Shown here piece by piece: positions 1 through 8,220 of a DNA stretch of 64,000 bases. Position 1 is the first letter of the stretch. Each line of letters begins with the position of its first letter. The stretch lies in NCBI GenBank assembly GCA_937901745.1, contig CALGSZ010000002.1, positions 62,001-126,000 of the forward strand, read 5' to 3'. The position numbers and the translations under genes are program-made. This DNA is from an uncultured Chloroflexota bacterium. GTDB taxonomy: Bacteria; Chloroflexota; Chloroflexia; Thermomicrobiales; UBA6265. Below the pieces are notes generated by a model that searched no databases, was not told the DNA's origin, and saw only the letters and a program-made list of their open reading frames with translations.

Positions 1-763
1 CGATGCGAAGCACGCCGGCTTCGACTTCGACGTCGTGCTTGACCGGTGCGTCGCGCACTCGCGCGCGGAGTACATCTTGCGCGTCTTCGAGCGGTGGGGC
101 GTGCCGACGCTGAACCGCTCGCGAGCGACGACGATTTGCGACGACAAGGCTCGCTGCAGCCTCGTCTTGGAGGCGGCCGGGCTGCAGACGCCGAGGACGC
201 TGCTGGCGTTCTCAATCGAGTCGGCGCTCGAGGCGTGTGAGTCGATTGGCTACCCGGTCGTGCTCAAGCCCGTCACCGGCTCCTGGGGCCGGCTCCTGGC
301 GAAGGCGAACGGTCCGGAGCAGGCGCGCGCGATCTTGGAACAGAAGAAGGAGCTCGGCTCGTTCCACCACTCGATCTTCTACGTGCAGGCCTATATCGAA
401 AAGCCCGGGCGTGATATCCGCGCCTTTGTCGTCGGCGATCGCGTTCTCGCCGCGTCGTACCGCATGGCCGAGCATTGGATCACCAACACCGCGCGCGGGG
501 CAACAAGCGTTGCCTGCCCGATCACGCCGGAGATCGAGGAGACGACGCTGCGGGCTTGTGCTGCCGTCGGAGCGCGTCTCGCCGGGGTAGACCTGATCGA
601 AACGCCGGACGGCTACGCGGTTGTCGAGGTCAACACCGGCGGCGAGTTTCATGGATTGATGACGACAACGGATGTTGACATCGCCGGCGAGATCGTCGAG
701 GAGGCCATCCGCATGGCGCACGAGGCTGACGGAGTGGCCAAGGTCGCCACGGTGGGCGCTTGA
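1..763 (+). CDS. LysX/ArgX-type ATP-grasp ligase, 5'-partial
   Basis: ATP-grasp ligase of the RimK/LysX family. It is predicted to attach an amino acid (glutamate or alpha-aminoadipate) to the C-terminal glutamate of the carrier protein LysW. The reading frame is open to the window edge: the residues before the GTG at position 35 (DAKHAGFDFDVVLDR) align with the matching stretch of the next gene, so that GTG is internal and the true start lies upstream. Family features seen are KPVTGSWGRL, GSFHH, KPGRDIRAF, NTARG and a C-terminal EVN metal-binding motif. After EVN it reads TGGEFHGL, unlike the TMEFRNS of its neighbour. A paralogue follows 45 bp downstream. I infer that one copy serves lysine and the other arginine, as LysX and ArgX do in Sulfolobus, but I cannot fix this copy's substrate. 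The carrier gene lysW is probably just upstream. Confidence 0.88.
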   Translation, partial: DAKHAGFDFDVVLDRCVAHSRAEYILRVFERWGVPTLNRSRATTICDDKARCSLVLEAAGLQTPRTLLAFSIESALEACESIGYPVVLKPVTGSWGRLLAKANGPEQARAILEQKKELGSFHHSIFYVQAYIEKPGRDIRAFVVGDRVLAASYRMAEHWITNTARGATSVACPITPEIEETTLRACAAVGARLAGVDLIETPDGYAVVEVNTGGEFHGLMTTTDVDIAGEIVEEAIRMAHEADGVAKVATVGA

Positions 764-808
764 GCCTGGCGAGAGGCAGGCGGCGACCGGCGGACCTGGG
801 GAGCGAAG

Positions 809-1723
809 ATGGGAAAACCGCTTAGAGTGGGAATCTTGATGTCTCGCGTCCGCGTCGAGGAGAAGCTCCTGATGAGCGAGCTCGAGCAGCGCGGCGCCGA
901 GGTAATTCGATATGACGACCGGGAGCTGACGCTCGATCTGGAGCGCCCTTCGATTGATGTCGACGTGGTGCTAGAGCGGTGCATCAATCACTTGCGCGCG
1001 CTCTATACCCTGCGCGTCTTGAATGACTGGGGCATCCCGACCGTCAACACCTTCGAGGTCGCCAACACTTGCGGTGATAAGTTGCTGACATCGGCGGCGC
1101 TGGTTCGCCACGGCGTGCCGACGCCGCGGACGATCCTGGCCTACACGCCGGAATCGGCGCTGGAAGCGATCGAGACGCTTGGCTATCCGGTGGTGATGAA
1201 GCCGGCAATCGGATCGTGGGGGCGGTTGCTCGCACGCGTCAATGATCGAGACGCCGCGGAGGCGCTGCTCGAGCACAAGGTGACGCTTGGATCGTTCCAC
1301 CACGGCGCGTTCTACATTCAGGAGTATGTCAATAAACCCGGGCGAGACATTCGCTCGTTCGTCGTCGGAGACGAGACGATCTGCGCAATTTATCGGAATT
1401 CGGAGCATTGGATCACGAACACCGCGCGGGGCGGTCAGGCCTCGAATTGCCCGGTGACGCCGGAGCTTGACGAGATCTCTCGCGCCGCCGCGAAGGCTGT
1501 CGGCGGTGGCGTGGTCGCGATCGATCTCTTCGAAACCGATCGCGGCTTGCTGGTCAACGAAGTCAACTACACGATGGAGTTCCGCAACAGCATCGACACC
1601 ACGGGAGTCAATATCCCCGGAAAGGTGGCTGACTACGTCCTCGAGGTCGCGCGGGCGGCGAGAGAGCAGAAAGAGGTGAGCCGGAACGGCCAGGTGTCGC
1701 TGGCGCCGGCGACGAGCGCATGA
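809..1723 (+). CDS. lysX: LysW-alpha-aminoadipate ligase LysX
   Basis: A 304-residue ATP-grasp ligase that joins alpha-aminoadipate (or glutamate) to LysW, the entry step of carrier-protein lysine biosynthesis in the cytoplasm. The ATG is preceded by a GGGGAG ribosome site. Visible motifs are KPAIGSWGRL at about 131-140 (ATP binding), GSFHHGAFYIQEYV, KPGRDIRSF, NTARGG at about 204-209, and NEVNYTMEF at about 250-258, whose E and N bind magnesium. The NEVN-TMEF-NS signature resembles the Thermus LysX I remember, so this copy is the better candidate for the lysine enzyme. It is followed by lysY, lysZ and lysJ in pathway order. No frameshift or missing motif is seen. Confidence 0.9.
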   Translation: MGKPLRVGILMSRVRVEEKLLMSELEQRGAEVIRYDDRELTLDLERPSIDVDVVLERCINHLRALYTLRVLNDWGIPTVNTFEVANTCGDKLLTSAALVRHGVPTPRTILAYTPESALEAIETLGYPVVMKPAIGSWGRLLARVNDRDAAEALLEHKVTLGSFHHGAFYIQEYVNKPGRDIRSFVVGDETICAIYRNSEHWITNTARGGQASNCPVTPELDEISRAAAKAVGGGVVAIDLFETDRGLLVNEVNYTMEFRNSIDTTGVNIPGKVADYVLEVARAAREQKEVSRNGQVSLAPATSA

Positions 1724-1794
1724 CATGGTCATTCGGTAGCGATCGCGGTTCCCCCGCCTAAGGACGCGAACGTTGCCGGTCAGGAGTTCACGCA

Positions 1795-2841
1795 ATGTAC
1801 GATGTCGCGGTCATCGGTGGATCTGGATACGCGGGTGGAGAGCTGATCCGGCTGCTGTTGAATCATCCGGGCGCGAAGCTGCGCCAGGTGACGTCGGAGC
1901 GCAATGCGGGCAAGTTCGTGCACTCGGTGCACCCGAATCTACGCAAGCGCACGCAGCTGAAGTTCATCAGCGTTGACAAGCTCGAGCCCTGTGATGTGCT
2001 TTTCGTTGCGCTCCCGCACGGCGTCTCGATGAAGCGGATGCGGGAGCTCGAAAGCATCGCCAAGATCATCATCGACCTGAGCGCCGACTTCCGCTTGACC
2101 GATCCGTCCGGGTATGTGACGTGGTACAACCACGAGCACACGGATCCCGAGCTTCTGAACAAGTTCGTCTACGGCATCCCTGAGTTGCATCGGGAAGAGA
2201 TCCGCACGGCGGACCGTATCGCCAACGCGGGCTGCATGTCGACGACTGCGATCCTCGGGCTATACCCGCTGTTCCGGGCAGGCGTCGTGGACACTTCTCG
2301 CCCGACGGTAATCGAGGCGAAGACTGGATCGTCCGGCGCTGGTGGTGAGCCTGGCCTCGCTTCCCATCACCCGGAGCGGTCTGGCGTCATCCGCCCGTTC
2401 AAGGCGACCGGCCACCGGCACTCGGCGGAGATCATCCAGGAGCTGACGTTCAACGGCGTCGTGCCGGAAATCGCATTCTCGGCGACCTCGGTTGAGGCCG
2501 TTCGCGGTATTCTCGCCACGTCGCACGTCTATTTGAAGGAGCCGCTCAGCGATAAGGATGTTTGGGCGATCTACCGGGCCGCGTACAAGGACGAGCCCTT
2601 CATGCGGATCGTCAAGGAGTCGAGCGGCATCCACCGCTACCCGGAGCCGAAGATTCTGGCCGGCTCCAACTTCTGCGACGTCGGTTTCGAGCGCGACCCG
2701 CACAGCAACCGGCTGGTCGTGATGGCGGCGCTCGACAACCTGATGAAGGGCGCGTCCGGCCAGGCGGTCCAGGCGTTCAACATCCGCTGCGGCTTCGACG
2801 AGACCTGCGGTCTGGAGTTCCCCGGTCTGCATCCGATCTAG
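1795..2841 (+). CDS. lysY: LysW-aminoadipyl-6-phosphate / N-acetylglutamyl-phosphate reductase
   Basis: NADPH-dependent reductase of the ArgC/LysY family (348 aa) that converts the carrier-bound acyl phosphate to the semialdehyde. The N-terminal Rossmann motif GGSGYAGGELIRLL lies at residues 8-21. The catalytic cysteine is C147 in NAGCMST. The C-terminal half has the ArgC dimerisation-domain features, including the GHRHSAEI stretch. The ATG at 1795 follows a CAGGAG site. It lies 71 bp after lysX and 76 bp before lysZ on the same strand. Because the cluster begins with LysX-type ligases, the substrate is probably LysW-linked rather than N-acetylated. A single reductase may serve both lysine and arginine synthesis, since no second argC is in this window. 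Confidence 0.92.
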   Translation: MYDVAVIGGSGYAGGELIRLLLNHPGAKLRQVTSERNAGKFVHSVHPNLRKRTQLKFISVDKLEPCDVLFVALPHGVSMKRMRELESIAKIIIDLSADFRLTDPSGYVTWYNHEHTDPELLNKFVYGIPELHREEIRTADRIANAGCMSTTAILGLYPLFRAGVVDTSRPTVIEAKTGSSGAGGEPGLASHHPERSGVIRPFKATGHRHSAEIIQELTFNGVVPEIAFSATSVEAVRGILATSHVYLKEPLSDKDVWAIYRAAYKDEPFMRIVKESSGIHRYPEPKILAGSNFCDVGFERDPHSNRLVVMAALDNLMKGASGQAVQAFNIRCGFDETCGLEFPGLHPI

Positions 2842-2917
2842 TCGTTGGCACTTGGGCGCGGAGGGCTCGGGGCTAAGGCACTCTGAGCCCTCAATGCCCA
2901 TTTCTGAGGGAGAAGGT

Positions 2918-3784
2918 ATGTACGTCATCAAGATCGGCGGCGGCGCGGGCATCACCGAGGAGACGTATTCCCGCTTTGCCGCCGACCTCGCGAGCATGAC
3001 CGAGCCGTTCGTCATCGTTCATGGCGGCAACGCGGAGTTCAGCCGGCTGAGCGAGGCGCTCGGCATGCCGCCGCGCATGATCACCAACGACAAGGGCCGC
3101 GTCTCTCGCTACACGGACAGCGCGACGATTGACGTCATGCTGATGGCGTATGCCGGCAAGGTCAACAAGCGTCTCGTCGCTGCCCTACAGGCGGCGGGCA
3201 TCAATGCGGTCGGGCTGAGCGCTATTGACGGGCGGATCGCGACCGGTCGCCGCAAGCCGGCGCTGCGCGGCTACGAGGACGGCAAGCTGAAGGTGCTGCG
3301 CGACGACCACGCCGGGACGATCGAGCAGCTCGACGTTCGGCTCGTGCGGCTGCTGCTGGACGCCGGGTATCTGCCGGTGCTGACGCCGCCGGCGCTCGCG
3401 CTCGATGAAGGCCGACCGATCAATGTTGATGGCGACAAGTTGGCGCTGGAGCTCGCGATCGAGCTCGGGGCGGGGGCGCTCCTCTTCTTCTCCGACACTC
3501 CTGGCCTGCTGCGGGACAAGGACGATGAGTCCACCCTGATCCGCACCATTGATGCCGCCGATCCGGAGGCCGCGCTGGCTGCCGCGAAGGGACGGATGGT
3601 CGTGAAGGTGGAGGCGGCGCTGCGGGCGATTGAGCGAGGCGTCGGCCGCGTCGTGTTCGCCGATGCCCGCGTCGAGCAGCCGGTGCGGCGAGCCCTGGCG
3701 GGCGAGGGCACGGTGGTCCAGGCGCAAGGCGCCGTGGTCGCGGGCGAGCGAGACCTCGCGGCGGGCGGCGTACGCGGAGCGTGA
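2918..3784 (+). CDS. lysZ: LysW-aminoadipate/glutamate kinase LysZ
   Basis: Amino-acid kinase family protein (288 aa) that phosphorylates the side-chain carboxylate of LysW-bound aminoadipate or glutamate. I place the start at ATG 2918 because GAGGGAGAAGG lies just upstream and the protein then opens with the family's MYVIKIGGGAGI. Longer in-frame starts at 2852 and 2894 lack this. Motifs seen are KIGGG near the N-terminus, VIVHGGNAE, GRVSRYTDSATID (the LysZ-like version of the substrate loop; ArgB proteins differ here), NVDGDKLALELAIELGA, and a conserved lysine in GRMVVKVEAAL. It ends 16 bp before lysJ, so the two are probably co-translated. Confidence 0.9.
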   Translation: MYVIKIGGGAGITEETYSRFAADLASMTEPFVIVHGGNAEFSRLSEALGMPPRMITNDKGRVSRYTDSATIDVMLMAYAGKVNKRLVAALQAAGINAVGLSAIDGRIATGRRKPALRGYEDGKLKVLRDDHAGTIEQLDVRLVRLLLDAGYLPVLTPPALALDEGRPINVDGDKLALELAIELGAGALLFFSDTPGLLRDKDDESTLIRTIDAADPEAALAAAKGRMVVKVEAALRAIERGVGRVVFADARVEQPVRRALAGEGTVVQAQGAVVAGERDLAAGGVRGA

Positions 3785-3800
3785 CCGAGGAGGAGCCGAG

Positions 3801-4979
3801 ATGACCGTGGACAGCCTGGCCGCCGGGCAGGTGCAAGAGATTGAAAGTCGACACCAGGTCGCCCTCTACGCGAAGCGTGACATCGCTCTGGTGCGAGGGG
3901 AGGGCGCCTACCTCTATGACAGCGAGGGGCGGCGCTATCTGGACGCGATGAGCAACTACGGCGTCGCCGTCCTCGGGCATGCCGATCCCGAGTACGCGGC
4001 GGCGTTGAGCGACCAGCTCACTCGCCTGACGACCTGCCATCAGAGCTTCTTCAACGACGTCCGGGCGGCAGCCCTTGCGGCCATCGCAGAGATCGCGCCG
4101 CCGGGTTTGACGCGCGGCTTCCTCAGCAATTCCGGCGCTGAGTCGATCGAAGTAGCGTTGAAGTTCGCTCGCGCCTCCACCGGCCGACCGAAGATCGTCG
4201 CCGCCAAGCGTGCCTACCACGGCCGCACGCTCGGGGCGCTTTCCGCTACTGCCGACCCGAAGTACCGGGCGCCGTTCGAGCCGCTGCCGCTGCCGGTCGT
4301 CCACGTGGCGCTCAACGACGTCGCCGCGCTCGAGGCGGCAGTGGACTCAGAGACGGCCGCCGTGATCCTCGAGCCGATTCAGGGCGAGGCGGGCATCTAC
4401 CCGGCCGACCAGGCGTTCCTGCATGCAGCCCGCGAGGTGACGCGAGATCGCGGCGCGCTGCTGATTGCCGACGAGATTCAGACGGGCTTCCGGACGGGGG
4501 CGCCGTGGGCGATCTCCGAGTCAGGCGTGGTGCCAGACATCATCTGCACGGCGAAGGCGCTAGCCAATGGCTTCCCGGTCGGGCTGACGCTGGTCACCGA
4601 AGAGATCGCCGCCGCGATTCCGGCGGGGGCACACGGTTCGACCTTCGGCGGCAACCCGCTCGCCTGCCGGGCAATCGTCACGACGCTGGCGGCGCTGCGC
4701 GACCGGGGCTTGTACGAGCGTTCGCGCACGCTCGGCGAGAAGCTGCGAGCTGGGATCGAGGCGCTCGGCAGCCCGAAGATTCGCGCGGTTCGCGGTCGGG
4801 GCTTCATGATCGGCGTCGAGCTGAAGGAGCGCGTGACGCCGACGCTCAAGGCGCTGCAGGAGCGCGGTGTCCTCGTGCTCCCGGCCAGCCCGGTCGTCTT
4901 CCGCCTACTGCCGCCGCTGATTTGGGAAGAGGCGCAGGTCGAAGAGTTCCTGACGGCTCTCGGCGAGGTGCTATCGTAG
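3801..4979 (+). CDS. lysJ: LysW-aminoadipyl-semialdehyde / acetylornithine aminotransferase
   Basis: Class III PLP aminotransferase of the ArgD/LysJ type (392 aa). It aminates the carrier-bound semialdehyde to give LysW-lysine or LysW-ornithine. The start is ATG 3801, nine bases after a GAGGAGGAG site. An in-frame upstream extension exists but overlaps lysZ and has no family similarity. Seen in the protein: FLSNSGAES at about 98-106 (PLP phosphate), AYHGRTLGALS, EPIQGEAGIYP, DEIQTGFRTG, and the Schiff-base lysine in TAKALANGFP at about 240-249. It is the last gene of the cluster. A terminator hairpin follows at 5035-5070. LysK, the hydrolase that would release the product, is not in the cluster. 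Confidence 0.92.
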   Translation: MTVDSLAAGQVQEIESRHQVALYAKRDIALVRGEGAYLYDSEGRRYLDAMSNYGVAVLGHADPEYAAALSDQLTRLTTCHQSFFNDVRAAALAAIAEIAPPGLTRGFLSNSGAESIEVALKFARASTGRPKIVAAKRAYHGRTLGALSATADPKYRAPFEPLPLPVVHVALNDVAALEAAVDSETAAVILEPIQGEAGIYPADQAFLHAAREVTRDRGALLIADEIQTGFRTGAPWAISESGVVPDIICTAKALANGFPVGLTLVTEEIAAAIPAGAHGSTFGGNPLACRAIVTTLAALRDRGLYERSRTLGEKLRAGIEALGSPKIRAVRGRGFMIGVELKERVTPTLKALQERGVLVLPASPVVFRLLPPLIWEEAQVEEFLTALGEVLS

Positions 4980-5034
4980 GCGACCGCGAGCGCCTGACGT
5001 TCAGATCCCGAATTCGCACTGAATCCCGACGGAA

Positions 5035-5070
5035 ATCGCCCCTGGCGCACGGCTACGCGTCAGGGGCGAT
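5035..5070. terminator. Convergent terminator hairpin after lysJ
   Basis: Perfect 10-bp inverted repeat, ATCGCCCCTG (5035-5044) and CAGGGGCGAT (5061-5070), with a 16-nt loop that can itself form a GCG/CGC stem. It lies between the convergent lysJ and bax1 stop codons and can serve both strands. The T-tract is poor (GTAATTGCTC). Confidence 0.7.
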
Positions 5071-5090
5071 GTAATTGCTCCGTTCGAGCG

Positions 5091-6647
5091 TTAGGCGGCC
5101 GGTCGCGCGGTGGCGAGCGGCGGATGGCTCAGGAGATGGAGCGTTAGGGCGTCGGCGAGGGCGCGATCGCCAAGCTCGGCCGCGAGGTGTGCGCGCAGGG
5201 AGCGGACGTCTAACCCACCCTCGACGTAGCGGCGATGCCAGGCAGCGAGCCAATCGAGGCGACATAGCCCCACTCCTGCCACCAGCTCCGCGCTCGCCTC
5301 GGTGAGAATCGGGGCGAGGCGCCCCTCGTGCGGCTCCGGCGCGCCGAGGAGATCCGCGAGCCGGTCGCTTGGCACCCAGCCAGTCGCTTCCAGCTCCGCG
5401 TGAATGACCTCGTGCGGTGAGACCGATGGTGTCTCTCCGGCCAGCGAATCGAGCACTGCCCAGACCTCGCCGGCGGACGCGCCAGTGATCACCGGCACGC
5501 CGGTTTCCGCCGTGACGCGACCGAGCGCGATCACTGGCTGAGCCGTACGCAAGCGCTCGAGAGTGCTGAGATCGTCCGCGGTGGAGACAGGCACGACCGC
5601 GACGGAAGTGCGATCCCGGGCAATGGTCAGCTCGGGGAGGACGATGACGCCGTCGGCGATGAGCGGCTCCAGCGCGCGCCGGACCGTCCAGCCCTGCTGC
5701 TCCGGCTGCCGGCGCTCCTCACTGAGCATGGCCGCTAGCTGCGCCGCTCGGATGAGGCCGTCGGCGGCGGCAGCCAGGCGCCGGCGCGGACGGATGGCTC
5801 CGAGCGTCTTTTCATCGAGAACGAAGCGCGCAGTCCGGTCACCAAAATGGACCTGCGCCCATCCCGATGGCGTCTCCGGGCAGAGGATGAGGCAGTGGAT
5901 GGCGCAGCGGGCGAGCTTCGCGCCGAACCGCGCCCACGATCCGCGCGCATCTTGCCGGCCTCGGAGTCGCCAGACATTGCCCGCGTGCCGGCGTGGCGCA
6001 ATGTCCCACCGGGCGGCGATCGTCTCCACTGTCGCGGGCGAGAGTCCCGGTAGCTCCAGCTCGATCGTGGACGCCTGCCGCAGGACCGAGAGTGTTAGTA
6101 GCGCGTTGTAGCGCGCAACGATGTCGGGAACTTCTGGTCGCGCGCCGATGCGGACCAAGCGCTGGTTCCGCTCCGCGTCGAGGTGGAGCGCCTCGTCGAG
6201 CAGGTCAGCCGGGACGCCAATCTCCTGCCCGAGGTCAGCGAGGAATCCGGGGCGTCCCTCTGGCCCCAGGACGCCGCGATGCTGAAGCTCGACCGTGCGG
6301 TAGACGAGATCGCGGAGGTCTGCCGGCTCGTGTGCGCCGTGCTCGGCGAGGCGCGTTGCCGTCTCTTCACCGAGCGCCTCGGCAAAGGTCAGCGTCTCGA
6401 AACGGTAACGGTTGCCGAGGCATGCGAGGATGCAGCGCGCGAGCTTCGGGTCGCCGAAGAGCTCAAGCATCGCGTCCTCCCGGAGCTCGCCTCGCCGCCG
6501 GCCGACCATCTCATCCAAGTATGCGATGGCCCGCTCGATGCTCGGCCAGAGCGTCCGGTCGCGCAGGTAGCGCGGGTACAGTCGCCGTGGCTGACCGTCC
6601 TTGCCGGCGCGGGTCGTCTTCGGGATGTCCTGACGTCGAAAGGCCAT
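5091..6647 (-). CDS. Bax1-like protein (DUF790), XPB partner
   Basis: A 518-residue protein of the DUF790/Bax1 family, known in archaea as the partner nuclease of XPB helicase. ATG 6647 is chosen because GGAGG sits 8 nt upstream; the longer TTG start at 6662 has none. Family features are the N-terminal RRxxxYPRYL stretch, IVARYNALLTLSVL around residue 175, and a C-terminal segment reading GWTVRR-EPLIADGVIVLPELTI. In catalytic family members I recall a DS-E patch, PDF, EIVGFW and a K near this segment. Here they read PEL, VVPVS and no lysine, so the nuclease site looks degenerate. About 130 residues follow that I cannot assign. It is the last gene of the HhH-XPB-Bax1 operon, 130 bp after XPB. 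Family call is firm; loss of nuclease activity is inference. Confidence 0.8.
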   Translation of the reverse strand: MAFRRQDIPKTTRAGKDGQPRRLYPRYLRDRTLWPSIERAIAYLDEMVGRRRGELREDAMLELFGDPKLARCILACLGNRYRFETLTFAEALGEETATRLAEHGAHEPADLRDLVYRTVELQHRGVLGPEGRPGFLADLGQEIGVPADLLDEALHLDAERNQRLVRIGARPEVPDIVARYNALLTLSVLRQASTIELELPGLSPATVETIAARWDIAPRRHAGNVWRLRGRQDARGSWARFGAKLARCAIHCLILCPETPSGWAQVHFGDRTARFVLDEKTLGAIRPRRRLAAAADGLIRAAQLAAMLSEERRQPEQQGWTVRRALEPLIADGVIVLPELTIARDRTSVAVVPVSTADDLSTLERLRTAQPVIALGRVTAETGVPVITGASAGEVWAVLDSLAGETPSVSPHEVIHAELEATGWVPSDRLADLLGAPEPHEGRLAPILTEASAELVAGVGLCRLDWLAAWHRRYVEGGLDVRSLRAHLAAELGDRALADALTLHLLSHPPLATARPAA

Positions 6648-6666
6648 GCGGGATGCCTCCAAGGCA

Positions 6667-6729
6667 GGGGTTAGGGGGTCGAGGTCAGGGGGCGGGAGTC
6701 AGGGATTGGAAGTTGGGGGATAGGGGTGG
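6667..6729 (+). repeat. G-run-rich tract between xpb and bax1
   Basis: The + strand carries G runs of about 4, 5, 5, 3, 3, 5 and 4 separated by 1-9 nt linkers, with TCAGGG-like units recurring. This suits G-quadruplex formation on the + strand (the template strand; the mRNA would be C-rich). It occupies most of the spacer between the XPB stop (6778) and the bax1 start (6647) and encodes no recognisable protein. Confidence 0.55.
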
Positions 6730-6777
6730 AAAAACCGCCTGGCTCCGGTTCCTGACCTCCTGCCGGTGACCGGCCTC

Positions 6778-8220
6778 CTACTTCTTGTTGGCCGAGCGGC
6801 GCTTGCGGGCGGCTCGGCCTTCGGTCGTCTTGCGCGTGACGAGCTCGTAGAGCACGGCGGTCGAGTCCTTCGGACGTAAGATGCGGCCGAGGCGTTGGAT
6901 GTATTCGCGGGTGGCGGATGAACCGCTGACGACGATGGCGACGTTCGCGTCCGGGACGTCGACTCCTTCGTTGAGGACGCGTCCGGTGACCAGCTTGCTC
7001 AGTTCGCCAGCTCGGTATCGGTCGAGGATGCGGCGGCGCTCGACGAGCGGCGTGCGGTAAGTGATCGCCGGCAGCAGCATTGCCTCGCTAAGCATGTCCA
7101 CCATCGAGGTGTACTCGGAGAAGATCAGAACTTTGTCATTGCGGTGTCGCTGCAACAGCTCAGCGACTTTGGCGAGCTTGGCGCGCGCGTTGAGAGCGAT
7201 CATCCGCGCCTCATGGTGAGCCCGCAGGGCGGCGCGAGCGGCCGGATCGTGTCCAGAGCGCTGGATCAGGCCGGCGAACAGGGCGCCGGGCTCGCCGCCG
7301 AGCGAAGCGCGGTGCGTCGCGATGTACCACCGGTAGTGTGCCATGCACTCCTCGTAGCGCAGTCGCTCCTCGGGCGAGAGATCGACGAAGATCCGCTTCT
7401 CCTCGTAGGCCGCGATGTACGACTCCCGCGCGAGCTCTGCCGCCGTCCGCCGGTAGACGACCGGCCCGACCAGCGCGGGCAAGAGCGTGTGACCGTGGTC
7501 GGAACGCTCCGGCGTGGCGCTCAGGCCGAGGCGGAACGGCGCGCTCGATTTCGCGGCGATCGTGCGGTATGCGCGCGCGGGAAGGTGATGTACCTCGTCA
7601 ACGATCAGCAGACCAAAGCCATCGAGACGCCGACTCGGCAACGAGGCGGAGTCGTAGGTGATGACGGTGATGTCCCGCATCGTTCGTTTCCCGCCGCCGA
7701 TCATCCCAATTGCCGAGAGCGGGAAGCCGAGCCGCTCCGCGATCGCCTCCCGCCACTGGTGCAGGAGATCAATCGTCGGCACGACGACGAGCGCACGCAC
7801 GTTGAGCCGGGCGAGGATCGCCAACGCGACGACCGTCTTCCCGGCACCCGTCGGCAGGACGATGACGCCTTGGCCGCCGTTGCGCGCCCAGGCGCCGATC
7901 GCCTCTTCCTGATACGGGCGCGGCTCGAGGCTGAACTGGCTGGCCCGCGAAAGCCCGTAGGCTTCAATCAGCTCGGGAGTGAGCAAGTCGGCACAGGAAG
8001 GGACTCGGGTAGGCTCGATCTCGCGCTCGTCAGTGGTGTCCGAGGCGTCTGCCGGCTCGCTCGCCTCGTCAGGCACGGCGAGGACATCGAACAGCTCGAG
8101 CTGCGCTTCGTCCGCACCGTCATCCGCCGGCCACGCCTCAGAGACAGTTGCGGCCGGACCTACTTGCGAGATCCGGCCGCGACGCCAACCAGCTCCCGGC
8201 CCCCGAAATCGGCCGGCCAC
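6778..8220 (-). CDS. XPB-family DNA helicase
   Basis: Superfamily 2 helicase of the XPB/Rad25 type (480 aa), a 3'-5' DNA translocase used in nucleotide excision repair. Domain order is an acidic, low-complexity N-terminus (1-75), RecA1 with PYQEEAIGAW and Walker A LPTGAGKT (122-129), DEVHH (198-202), LSATPERS (223-230), a helical insert, then RecA2 with VLIFSEYTSM, GRVLNEGVDVPDANV and motif VI QRLGRILRPK (about 442-451). All helicase motifs are intact. The GTG start lies directly after the TAG of the upstream HhH gene in the same frame, with GGAGG at 8229-8233 giving an 8-nt spacing, so translation is probably coupled. The C-terminus is basic (RKRRSANKK). Genomic partners are an orphan PolX-like HhH protein and Bax1. 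Confidence 0.92.
   Translation of the reverse strand: MAGRFRGPGAGWRRGRISQVGPAATVSEAWPADDGADEAQLELFDVLAVPDEASEPADASDTTDEREIEPTRVPSCADLLTPELIEAYGLSRASQFSLEPRPYQEEAIGAWARNGGQGVIVLPTGAGKTVVALAILARLNVRALVVVPTIDLLHQWREAIAERLGFPLSAIGMIGGGKRTMRDITVITYDSASLPSRRLDGFGLLIVDEVHHLPARAYRTIAAKSSAPFRLGLSATPERSDHGHTLLPALVGPVVYRRTAAELARESYIAAYEEKRIFVDLSPEERLRYEECMAHYRWYIATHRASLGGEPGALFAGLIQRSGHDPAARAALRAHHEARMIALNARAKLAKVAELLQRHRNDKVLIFSEYTSMVDMLSEAMLLPAITYRTPLVERRRILDRYRAGELSKLVTGRVLNEGVDVPDANVAIVVSGSSATREYIQRLGRILRPKDSTAVLYELVTRKTTEGRAARKRRSANKK

Noticed and set aside
35..37. GTG as start of the first ligase
   Set aside because: Residues encoded upstream of it continue the family alignment, so the gene is truncated by the window edge.
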